Positions 11,299 through 21,052 of a stretch of DNA of 43,322 nt are shown piece after piece. The stretch is from positions 1-43,322 of the forward strand of contig CDRNVI010000215.1 in NCBI GenBank assembly GCA_977017575.1. The letters run 5' to 3'. Numbering within the stretch: the first letter of the stretch is position 1; each line of letters starts with the position of its first letter. Under the pieces are notes generated by a model that saw only the letters and a program-made list of their open reading frames with translations, made no database searches and was not told where the DNA came from. Both the position numbers and the translations under genes were made by a program. This DNA is from Paramoeba atlantica (lineage: Eukaryota; Discosea).

Positions 11299-12450
11299 AT
11301 GAGTGAAAAAAGAGGAAAGAGAAAGAGAGGAGGGGAAGAAGGAACAACAGAATTAGAAAGTGAGAAAAAGAGAAAAACCAAAAGAGGAAAGAAAGAGAAA
11401 GAAGATCAAACAACAGATCGTGATGTTGTTGCTGTTGTGATTGAAGATGATGATGGTGATGAAAAAGAAGAAAGAGAAAGAAGAAATGAGGATGTTCTTG
11501 GAAAGAGAGAACAACAAGTGGGACAAAATGAAGGAGAAGAAGAAAGAGAAAGAAAAGAAGAGACGATGAAAAGAAGACTAAAAGAAGAAGAAGAGAAAAA
11601 GAAAGGAGTGATTTGTTGTGATGGTGGTGGTGATTCTTTTCGTGTTGTTTCTTCTTTTCTTTTGAAGAATCCACCTTGTGGAGTGAGTGTGAACAGTGAT
11701 GGGAATATTTTTATTTGTGACTGGGAGTGTGGATTAAAAGTGAGAGATTTTGAAGGAAATGAGATGATTGAATCAACAATTCAGAAAACAATTGATTCAC
11801 TTCATTTGAGACCTGTTGATGTTTCAATTGGATTGAATGATCAAATTGTTGTTATTGATTATGCACAAGATTGTTGTCGAGTTGTAATATTAAACAAAGA
11901 AGGAGAATTGATCAAATCTTTTGGATCAAAAGGTATTCATGCTGGACAGTTTCGTGCTCCAAATAGTGTGGCTGTGGATGAAGAGGGTAGAATTATTGTT
12001 TGTGATACTTTGAATAATCGAATTCATGTGTTTGATAATGATGGATCTTTTCTTCATACTTTTGGTACAAGAGGTATTTATGAAGGTCAATTTGATGGAC
12101 CTTATGGTGTTGGAGTTAATCAAGATGGGAATATTTTTATTTCTGATTATGGACATCATCGGATTCAAGTGTTTGATATTGAAGGGAATTTTATTCGAGG
12201 TTTTGGAACAAGAGGCCTAGGTGATTCTCAGTTCAATTGTCCAAGAGGTGTTGATGTGGATGGGGAAGGTAGAATTGTTGTTTGTGATTCAGACAATGGA
12301 AGAGTGAGTGTGTTTGAGAAAGATGGAACATTTCTTTTTTCATTTGGTAAATATCGCATGCAGCCGACTAGGGTTGTTGTTGATTCATTTGGAACAATTA
12401 TTGTTGCAGATTATAACAAAAAGTCAATTGAATTTTGGAAATCATTTTGA
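11299..12450 (+). CDS. T4: intronless deletion derivative, N-terminal region fused to NHL propeller, 383 aa
   Basis: One open frame from the family ATG (MSEKRGKRKRGG) to a stop at 12450. The first 100 or so residues are the usual basic/acidic region ending KEEEEKKK. The next residues are GVICCDGG, the start of the propeller in all other copies. The RING, both B-boxes, coiled coil, poly-Thr linker and the intron are missing. The two parental sites share an A/G-rich run (AAAGAAA then G), so a microhomology deletion that kept the frame explains it. Six NHL blades remain, with more private changes than other copies (VNQDGNIFISDYGHHR, MQPTRVVVD). It has no ligase domain and could act as a decoy or simply be decaying; expression is unknown. 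Confidence 0.8.
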   Translation: MSEKRGKRKRGGEEGTTELESEKKRKTKRGKKEKEDQTTDRDVVAVVIEDDDGDEKEERERRNEDVLGKREQQVGQNEGEEERERKEETMKRRLKEEEEKKKGVICCDGGGDSFRVVSSFLLKNPPCGVSVNSDGNIFICDWECGLKVRDFEGNEMIESTIQKTIDSLHLRPVDVSIGLNDQIVVIDYAQDCCRVVILNKEGELIKSFGSKGIHAGQFRAPNSVAVDEEGRIIVCDTLNNRIHVFDNDGSFLHTFGTRGIYEGQFDGPYGVGVNQDGNIFISDYGHHRIQVFDIEGNFIRGFGTRGLGDSQFNCPRGVDVDGEGRIVVCDSDNGRVSVFEKDGTFLFSFGKYRMQPTRVVVDSFGTIIVADYNKKSIEFWKSF

Positions 12451-12879
12451 GGAAGGGTTTCATTTTCTTCTTTCTCTTCTTTCTTTTCTTTTTTTTAATC
12501 CCTCCCTTTTCCTTTCCTTTTAGTCTCTGGTAGCACAAAATGTCGAGGGTGTTCTTGTTCCCAATTTTTCTCTTTGATTTTATTCTCCTTCTTTCGAACC
12601 TTTTTTTCGAGATTTCCGCCACGAACCGCTCTTCTTTCTCTCCTCTCCTCCTCTCCTCCGAAAAAAAAACTTCACTGTTTTTCTGTTTTTCTGTTTTCTT
12701 TGTCTTTCTTTCTTTCTCTTTTTTCCTTTTGTTTGCTCTCTCTCTCTCTTGTGTCTTATTTCCCGTTTGTTGAATCTCTTTTTGAATTTTTTTTTGGACA
12801 ACAACCTCTTCCTTTTTTGTTTTCTTTGTTGTTGGTTGTTAAAAAGAAATGATTTTTTTTGTTCCTTCTTCTTTTTTGT

Positions 12880-13035
12880 TTTGTCTTTGGTTCAATGAAA
12901 ATAATACCCAAATTCAAAAAACAACTTTTTTTTTTCTTTCTTTTTTGTTGTTGGGGAGAGAGAGGAGGAATTCATATTTTGGTTGATTGAATGAGAGAAA
13001 CACAATTTTGGGAAAAAAGAAATTTTAATGAGAAA
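12880..13035 (-). repeat. Central convergent-spacer block, inverted
   Basis: Inverse copy of the block at 6600-6790: AATAATACCCAAATTCAAAA, GAGGAGGAATTCAT and GGTTGATTGAATGAGAGAAA. Confidence 0.55.
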
Positions 13036-13350
13036 TCGTATTCCACAAAAGGATCAACAATTTGAGACACATCAAAGAAAGAAAAGAAACAAACAAGACC
13101 AAGGGAGAGTGAAGTGAGGAAGAGGAGGAGAAGAGGAGAAAGAAGAGTCATTATATTAGTCTGTGGAGGAAATCTCGGAAAAAAAAGGGTTCAAAAGAAG
13201 GAGAAGAAAATCAACCCCCAACATTTTGTGTTTTGTGCGACCAGAGACTAAAAGGAAAAACACAAAACACACACAACAACAAAGCGCAAAAATGAGAAGA
13301 AGGATAAATATCGAAAAATTGGGAATGAGGATGATTTGGGGGGGAAAGTG

Positions 13351-13568
13351 AGAAGAAAAGATCCATCATTATCAGACACTCGAATTCGATGATTCCATCA
13401 GCAACAATAATTCTACCTTCTTCATCCACATCCACACCATATGGTTCTTTCAACTGACCAACTTTAGAACCACTTGCTCCAAAAGATTTGATCAATTCTC
13501 CTTCTTTGTTTAATATTACAACTCGACAAGAATTTTGGGAACAATCAAGAACAACAATTTGATCATCA
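13351..13568 (-). pseudogene. NHL-propeller gene fragment
   Basis: On the minus strand this reads DDQIVVLDCSQNSCRVVIL, KEGELIKSFGASGS and GVDVDEEGRIIVADG, that is blades 2-3 of the family propeller. A short internal deletion then shifts the frame into IIEFECLIMMD, which is the usual out-of-frame reading of this stretch. It starts and ends abruptly against 3'-flank sequence of two different types. It has no start, RING or stop of its own, so it is a scrap left by rearrangement rather than a gene. Confidence 0.8.
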
Positions 13569-14123
13569 AAACGAAAATTGGAAAAGAAGAACACCTCCGA
13601 CATTTTGTGCTAAAGAGAAGGGAGGGAGGAGAAATCGAATCGAAATCGAAAAAGAAGGTGATTGGAAAAGAAGAAGACCACACCACACCAGAAAACTAAA
13701 AAGAAGGGGAGGGAAAGGGAGGAGAAAAAGAAGGTGTTTAATAAATTGATTCTGAATGAAAAAATAACAAAAATAGTCAAAATGAGAACAATTTTTAAAA
13801 CAACAACAAAAATATTTTTGAAAGAACAAAAGAAAAAAAAACCATTTTTATTGATCTCATCCATAAAAAAAACAAAAAAAATAATTGGAGGCAAAGAAGA
13901 GAGAAAAAGAAAAATAAGAAACTAAAAAATCATTTTTTTTCATTTTTCACAAACAACAACAGCAGAGAAAACACACACCTCAAAAAAACAAGATGAAAAA
14001 TCAAAAATGAAAAAAAAACCAAAAACAGTGAACAACTCTCATTCGTTGGAGGGAAAAGAATAAAAACAGATAAAAAAAACAAAATATCAAAAAAAGAGAA
14101 AAGAAAAAAACCTCCATATCTTT

Positions 14124-16408
14124 TTAAAATGATTTCCAAAATTCAATTGACTTTTTCTCATAATCTGAAACAATAATTGTTCCAAATGAATCAACAACAA
14201 TCCCAATAGGATATTTCATGTGATGTTTACCAAATGAAAAAAGAAATGTTCCATCTTTCTCAAATACACTCACTCTTCCATTTCCTCTATCACAAACAAC
14301 AATTCTACCTTCCCCATCCACATCAACACTTGTTGGATAATCAAATTGAGAATCATGTGAACCTTCTGTTCCAAAAATAAAATTCCCTTCAATATCCATC
14401 ACTTGAATCCGATGATTCCCATAATCAGAAATAACAATATTCCCATCTCTATCAACTACAACCCTGGAAGGTCGATCAAATTGACCTTCTGCAGAACCCT
14501 TTGAACCAAAAGAACGAAGAAAAGATCCATCATTCTCAAACACTTGAATTCGATGATTCCAAGTATCACAAACAATAATTCTACCTTCTTCATCCACATC
14601 CAAACCATTTGAATTATTCAACTGACCATCTTTAGAACCTCTTGATCCAAAAGATTTGATCAATTCTCCTTCTTTGTTTAATATTACAACACGAAAAGAA
14701 TCTTGAGACCAATCAAGAACAACAATTTGATCATTCAATCCAATTGAAACGTCAATAGGTTCCAACTGAAGTGAATCAATTGTTTTCTGAATTGTTGATT
14801 CAATCATCTCATTTCCTTCAAAATCTCTCACTTCCAATCCACCCTCCTCTTCACAAAGAAAAATATTCCCATCACTGTTCACACTCACTCCAGAAGGTTC
14901 ATTCTTCAAAGGAAAAGAAGAAACAAAACGAAAAGAATCACCACCACCACCATCACAACAAATCACTCCTTTCTTTGGTTTGAGTAATCCAGCTTCAGAA
15001 ACAATATCATTTGCAGTTTGAAGAAGAGTTGAAAAAAGTTGATCATCAAAAAAGAGAGAAACATCACAATCAGTTGTTGTTGTTGTTGTTGGTGTGTTGG
15101 ATAAACGAATAATTGAATCTTTTCTGATTCTCAAATCTTCTTTCTCCAATTCTATTTCTTTCTTTTCAATTCTTTTCTTTTCTAATTTCCCTTCTAATTC
15201 TTTCATTTCTTCTTCAATCTTTTTTCTTTTCTTTTCAATCTCAATCAATCTTCTCTTCAATTTATCTCCAATCTTTATAACTTCATTCCTTTTCTCCAAA
15301 ATACTTTCTTCAATCGATTTCACTTTCTCATTATGTTGAACATGAGTTTCAAGAATACAACAAACACAAACAAAAGAAGAACATTCAAAACAATATCCCC
15401 TAATTGTTTCAGATGGGTGTTTTGAACATTCTCTCTTCTTCAAATTCTCCAATCCCATCACTCCCACTCCCATCATCACCCCCTCCTCTTCCTCCAATCT
15501 TCTTCTTCCACCTCCTCCCTCAACACCATCTCTTTCAGATCGTTTGTGATTTCGAGAGAAAATAGAAGAAGTGTGAGATGGATCACAAGAATCACAAATA
15601 AACATCTCACATTTGGAACAATACATTTGAGTTCGTTCTCCACATGTTTCAAAATTCACACATTCTGATTCACCATCTCCTGTTGTTTTGTTTTTCAAAA
15701 AACATGTTTTTCAACTTTAAAAAAAATACCTTTCTCTCAAAAAAAAAGAAAAAAAAAACTTGATTGGTTGGAGAGAGAAATCAAATTTGAAGAAAGAAGA
15801 ACATCAATCGTTTCTGGAATCAAATAATTCATCAAAAGTGTTTCAATGCTTTCACATTCGTTCATTTCTCTACAAACTGGACATTTCACTCCTTTCAAAG
15901 AAGAGGAAGAAGAAGAGGAGGGAGATGATGAAGAAGAGGGAGAAGAAGAAGAAGAGGAAGAGGGAGATGAGGAAGAAGAGGGAGAAGAAGGATTTTGAAG
16001 AAGAAAGAGTTTTTCAAGACAAAGAGAACAAAAAGAATGAGCACAACAAGGTAACAACCTTGGTTCTTTTTCCCAACTCATCAATTCCAAACATATTCCA
16101 CATCCAAATCTTTTCTTTTTCTCTTCTTCTTCCTTTCTTCTTCTTTTCATCATCTCTTCTTCTCTTTCTCTTTCTCCCTCTCCTTCTCCTTCATTTTGTC
16201 CCACTTGTTGTTCTCTCTTTCCAAGAACATCCTCACTTCTTCTTTCTCTTTGTTCTTTTTCATCATCACCATCTTCTTCAATCACAACAACATCAACATC
16301 ATCTTCTTTCTCTTTTTTTCCTCTTTTGGTTTTTCTCTTTTTCTCTGTTTCCAATTCTGTTGTTCCTTGTTCTCCTCCTCTTTTTCTCTTTCCTCTTTTT
16401 TCACTCAT
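14124..16408 (-). CDS. T5: intact TRIM-like RING/B-box/coiled-coil/NHL protein with canonical RING His, 734 aa
   Basis: Exons 16408-15760 and 15679-14124; the intron is 80 nt, phase 1, with donor A|GT rather than G|GT, which turns the junction residue into Arg. The N-terminus is the MSEKRG type. The RING reads CCAHSFCSLC: the only copy here with His at the expected zinc-ligand site; the other RING-bearing copies have Leu. The poly-Ser insert is long. Two B-boxes, coiled coil (with KLKRRLIEIEKKRKKIEEE), a short poly-Thr and six NHL blades follow. Two codons are missing in blade 4 (NFIFGTEGS, where others have NFIRCFGT). From blade 4 to the end it nearly matches divergent neighbour T6. Confidence 0.9.
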
Positions 16409-17626
16409 TTTGTTTCCTTAAGGAAAAAGAAATCAATCAACAACATAAAAAAGGAAGAAAATGAAAACAAAAAAAAACAAGAGGGAGAAGTGAAACAATT
16501 CAAAAAAGAACAAAAGAAGAGAATGTGAGGGAAGGAAAAACAATTCAAACCACACATTTTTCAATAAAAAAAAAAAGAAAAAGAAATTAAAGGAAAATGA
16601 AAGAAAAAAAATGAAAAATCAAACCAAACCAACAAAAAGAGAGGACTCCCACCCAAACCCACACAGATTCTCCCACAAAGATAGAGAGAGGAAGAGAGGA
16701 AGAGAGAAGAGGTTCTGATAAAAAAAAATTAGACAAAAAGAAAAAAGAAAAAATGGAAAAACAAAGAAAAGGAAAAAAAAAGAAAATACAAGAGAAGAGA
16801 AAAAAAAAACAAAAGAGGGGAACAAAATGAAGAAGAGAGAAACCAAAACAAAACAAAAGAGATGGAAGAGGTCCAACAAAAACAAACCTAAAAAGAGAAA
16901 GAAAAATGGACACTCAAATCACAGAGGACAGAGAGAAGAGAGAAGAGAGAAGAGAAGAGAGAGGAGAGGGAAAACGAAAAAAGAAAAAGGTTTTGGGTGT
17001 GTTTTTGTGGTTTTTTTTTCAGAGGTTTAAAATGTTTTGAATCCTCTTTTCGTACCCTTCCTTTTTTTCTCTCTGTTTTTCTTTCTTTCTTTCTCTTTTT
17101 TCCTTGTTTGCTCTCTCTCTCTCTCTTGTTTTTGGACCTCTTTTTGAATTTTTTTTGGACGACAACCCCTTTTATTTTTGTTTTTCTTCTCTCTTCCCAT
17201 CTTTCTTTTGTTTCTCTTCTTTGCTGAGAGTTTGTTGTTTTGCGCTCCTCTCTCTTTCTCTTTCTCTCTCTCTTAGTGAATTATTCAGGGTTTCTTTGGT
17301 TGTTGTTGTTGTGGGGTGTTGTGGTGGATTGTGATTTAAGGAGGAGTCTCTGGACATTTTCGTTTTCTTCTTCTTCTCCCTCTTCTACTCCTTGTTTTTT
17401 TTTTGGAGATTTTGAGAAAAAGGTTTTGATTTTGATTTTGATTTTTATCTTTGAATCTTCTTTTTTCTTGTTTTTATGTGTGTGTGTGTTTACCAGTTTG
17501 TTCTCTTTTAGTTTGTGTGTGTGTATTGATTCTTGATTGTTCACAGAGATCTTCATTTACTTCCCGTGTTTTTGTTCTCTTTTCAAAAGTCGTTTCTTTT
17601 TTGTTTGTGGGCGGACGTGAAAACAA
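16409..17626. other. Divergent spacer T5/T6
   Basis: No gene is seen. It is purine-rich to about 16985 and pyrimidine-rich afterwards, with the strand-switch element at 16986-17062. The right part has a (TG)n run near 17476-17490 and CTTTTCAAAAGTCGTTTC just before the T6 start, a short leader block also found upstream of T1 and T8 (the MSEG-type genes). Confidence 0.6.
16986..17062 (+). promoter_or_regulatory. Conserved strand-switch element
   Basis: Copy of the block at 2938-3005 (TTTTGGGTGTG, T-run ending CAG, AGGTTTAAAATGTTTTGAAT), about 0.6 kb upstream of the T6 start codon at the composition switch. Confidence 0.4.
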
Positions 17627-19856
17627 ATGAGTGAAGGAAAAAAAGGAGAGAAAAAGAGAGAAGGAATAGAGATTGTGGAGAGTGAGAATGAGAAAAATAA
17701 GAAAAAAAAAAGAAAAGAAAAGAAAGAAGAACAATCTGATGATGAGGATGAAAGTGATGTTGGAGAAGAACAAGAAATAGAAGATCAAGAACAACAAAGA
17801 AAAGGGAGAGAAGGAGAAGAAAGAGAAAGAGAACAAGAAGAAGAGATGATGAAAAGAAGAAGAAAAGAAGAAGAAGAGAAAAAGAAAAGATTTGAATGTG
17901 GAATATGTTTGGAATTGATGAGTTGGGAAAAAGAACCAAGGTTGTTACCTTGTTGTGATCTTTCTTTTTGTTCTCTTTGTCTCAACAAACTCTTTCTTCT
18001 TCAAAATCCTTCTTCTCCCTCTTCTTCATCATCATCTCCCTCTTCCTCCTCCTCTTCTTCCTCTTCTTCCTCTTTGAAAGGAGTGAAATGTCCAGTTTGT
18101 AGAGAAATGAACGAATGTGAAAGTGTTGAAACACTTTCGATGAATTATTTGATTCCAGAAACGATTGATGTTCTTCTTTCTTCAAATTTGATTTCTTTCT
18201 CCCATCAATCAGGTTTTTTCTCCATTTTTTGAGAGAAAGGCATTTTAAAGTTGAAAAACATGTTTTTTGAAAAACAAAACAACAGGAGATGGTGAATCAG
18301 AATGTGTGAATTTTGAAATGTGTGGAGAACGAACTCGAATGTATTGTTCTGATTGTAAAGTATTCATTTGTGATACTTGTGATCCATCTCACACTTCTTC
18401 TATTTTCTCTCGAAATCACAAACGATTTGAAAGAGATGGTGTTGAGGGAGGAGGTGGAAGAAGAAGATTGGAGGAAGAGGGGGGAGTGATGGTGGGAGTG
18501 GGAGTGGGAGTGATGGGATTGGAGAATTTGAAGAAGAGAGAATGTTCAAAACACCCATCCGAAACAATCAGTGGATATTGTTTTCAATGTTCTTCTTTTG
18601 TTTGTGTTTGTTGTATTCTTCAAACTCATGACCAACACAATGAGAAAGTGAAATCGATTGAAGAAAGTATTTTAGAGAAAAGGAAGGAAGTTGTTAAGAT
18701 TGGAGATAAATTGGAGAGAAGATTGATTTTGATTGAAAAGAAAAGAAAAAGGATTGAAAAAGAAATGAAAGAATTAGAAGGGAAATTAGAAAAGAAAAGA
18801 ATTGAAAAGAAAGAAATAGAATTAGAGAAAGAAGATTTGAGAATCAGAAAAGATTCAATTATTCGTTTATCCAACACACCAACAACAACAACAACAACAA
18901 CTGATTGTGATGTTTCTCTCTTTTTTGATGATCAACTTTTTTCAATTCTTCTTCAAACTGCAAATGATATTGTTTTTGAAGGTGGTGTTGATGGATTACT
19001 CAAACCAAAGAAAGGAGTGATTTGTTGTGATGGTGGTGGTGGTGATTCAATTCGTTTTGTTTCTTCTTTTCCTTTGAAGAATGAACCTTTTGGAGTGAGT
19101 GTGAACAGTGATGGGAATATTTTTATTTGTGAAGATGATGGATTGAAAGTGAGAGATTTTGAAGGAAATGAGATGATTGAATCAACAATTCAGAAAACAA
19201 TTGATTCACTTCATTTGAAACCTGTTGATGTTTCAATTGGATTGAATGATCAAATTGTTGTTCTTGATTGGTCTCGAGAGAGTCGGAGAGTTGTAATATT
19301 AAACAAAGAAGGAGAATTGATCAAATCTTTTGGATCAAAAGGTTCTGAAGATAGTCAGTTTGATGGTCCAAATGGTTTGGATGTGGATGAAGAAGGTAGA
19401 ATTATTGTTTGTGATACTTACAATCATCGAATTCAAGTGTTTGATAGCGATGGATCTTTTCTTCGTTCTTTTGGTTCAAAGGGTTCTGCAGAAGGTCAAT
19501 TTGATCGACCTTCCAGGGTTGTAGTTGATAGAGATGGGAATATTGTTATTTCTGATTATGGGAATCATCGAATTCAAGTGATGGATATTGAAGGGAATTT
19601 TATTCAATGTTTTGGAACAGAAGGTTCACATGATTCTCAATTTGACTATCCAACAAGTGTTGATGTGGATGGGGAAGGTAGAATTTTTGTTTGTGATAGA
19701 GGAAATAGAAGAGTGAGTGTATTTGAGAAAGATGGAACATTTCTTTTTTCATTTGGTAAACATCACATGAAATATCCTGTTGGGATTGTTATTGATTCAT
19801 TTGGAACAATTATTGTTTCAGATTATGACAAAAAGTCAATTGAATTCTGGAAATAA
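17627..19856 (+). CDS. T6: intact TRIM-like RING/B-box/coiled-coil/NHL protein, 718 aa
   Basis: Exons 17627-18212 and 18286-19856; the intron is 73 nt, GT-AG, phase 1. The N-terminus is the MSEG type. The RING has CCDLSFCSLC, so Leu at the His site. Exon 2 opens GDGESECVNF, with two B-boxes (the second starting CSKHPSETISGYC), a coiled coil, poly-Thr and six NHL blades. Its last two residues (SF) are absent because the stop comes directly after IEFWK. Blades 4-6 share the unusual FDRPSRVVVD, SDYGNHR, EGSHDSQFDYPTSVDVD and HHMKYP run with T5, while blades 2-3 differ, as expected after a partial gene conversion. Confidence 0.9.
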
Positions 19857-20374
19857 GAGGAGGTTTTTCTCTTTTTTCTTTTCTTGATTTTGATTTGCTT
19901 TATTTTGTTTGGATCAATTTTTCTTTCTTTCTTTTATTTTTGTTTCCTTTTTTGTTTGAAGAAAATTTAAAAAGAAGAAATTAATATCTTTTTTTCTCCT
20001 CTCTTTTCCCCTTCCTCCCTTTTCTCCTTTTTAGTCTCTGTTGTGGTGCAGTGGTCTTCTTCTTCCCCCCCAAAATGATCATCATTCTTCTTCTTCCAAT
20101 TTTTTATTCGATTTTTTATCCTTCTTCTTCAAAATCAACACTTTTCTTTGATTTTGTTTCTCCTCTCATTTTTGCGTTTTGTGTTTTTTGTGAAAATTCT
20201 CTCTTTTCTCGAGTTTAAATTATTTTTCTTTTTTTGTTTTCTTCAAATTTTGTTGTTGGTTGTTAAAAAAAATGGTCTTTGGTGTTCTCGCTCTGTCATT
20301 TTGGGGAGATTTTTGTTCCTTCTTTTTTGTTCCTTATTCTTTTCTGTTCTTTTTGTTGATTCATCTTTTTTTTT

Positions 20375-20530
20375 TTGGTTCAATGAAAATAATACCCAAA
20401 CTCAAAACCCAAAAAACAACTTTTTTTTCTTTTTTTTTGTTGTTTGGGGAGAGGGAATTCATATTTTGGTTCATTGGATGAGAGAAACACAATTTTGGGG
20501 AAAAAAGAAATTTAATGAGAAAAACATTTT
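20375..20530 (-). repeat. Central convergent-spacer block, inverted
   Basis: Inverse copy of 6600-6790, recognised by AATAATACCCAAACTCAAAA, GGAATTCATATTTTGG and GGATGAGAGAAACACAATTT. Confidence 0.55.
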
Positions 20531-20722
20531 GAGAAATAGGATCAACAATTTGAGACACATCAAAAAGTGTATCAAAAACAACAAAATTGAGAAATAACAG
20601 AAACAGAGAAAGGGAGAATGAAGTAAGGGAGAGGAGGAGAAAGAAGAGTCATTTTTTATTGGCCTGTGGAGGAAATCGAAAAAAAAAAGGTTCGAAAGAA
20701 GGAGCCAAGAACACCCCTGACA

Positions 20723-20905
20723 TATGGTAGAGCATGAGCAGAAAGACAATGCACAACATCAATAAAGAACATCTCTCCAACTAGGTTGAACCATTTTGTG
20801 ACACCATTTCGATTGTTTCGAAAGCTAGGCTTCCGATTGTGGGTGATTCGTCACGGCCTGCGATTGAGAAGGCGTAGAGGATTGATTTCCATCCTGGGTT
20901 GGGGG
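20723..20905 (-). pseudogene. Fragment resembling a BIG-type Sec7 ARF-GEF gene
   Basis: The minus strand reads GWKSILYAFSIAG then GSLAFETIEM, and after a one-base frame change VTKWFNLVGEMFFIDVVHCL and SAHALPYV. This matches, by memory of the family, the region after the Sec7 domain of BIG/ARFGEF proteins (GWK.I...F..A..D....I..LAFET...V...F.....F.D.V.CL...A). Base composition and codon use differ from the array around it, and family 3'-flank sequence abuts it on the left. It is too short and frame-shifted to be functional. A captured scrap of an unrelated host gene is the best reading; the family assignment is moderate. Confidence 0.5.
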
Positions 20906-20911
20906 GGGAGA

Positions 20912-21040
20912 ATGAGCAAGAGAGAAGAAAAAAGAAAAGAAAAGAAAAAAGAAAAAGAAAAAAGAAAAGAAAAGAAAGAAAAAGAAAAAGAAAAAAAGAA
21001 AAAAGAAAAAAGAAAAGAAAAAAAAAAAAAAAGAAAAAAA
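20912..21040. repeat. Purine-only tract
   Basis: On the + strand this stretch is almost entirely A and G, in AAAGAAAAAG-like repeats. It lies immediately downstream of T7. Such tracts are prone to slippage and non-B DNA structure. Confidence 0.7.
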
Positions 21041-21052
21041 CCTCCATCTCTT

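Larger units (their letters stand above)
12451..14123. other. Convergent spacer T4/T5
   Basis: No intact gene is seen. It contains the T4 3' flank, the inverted central block (12880-13035), a scrap of NHL coding sequence (13351-13568) and the A-rich T5 3' flank. Some segments near 13740-13900 have no obvious relative in the other spacers. Confidence 0.55.
19857..21052. other. Convergent spacer T6/T7
   Basis: No intact gene is seen. It contains the T6 3' flank with the AGTCTCTGTTGTGG tag (20028-20050), the inverted central block (20375-20530), a foreign coding scrap (20723-20905) and a nearly pure purine tract (about 20912-21040) that leads into the T7 stop. Confidence 0.6.
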
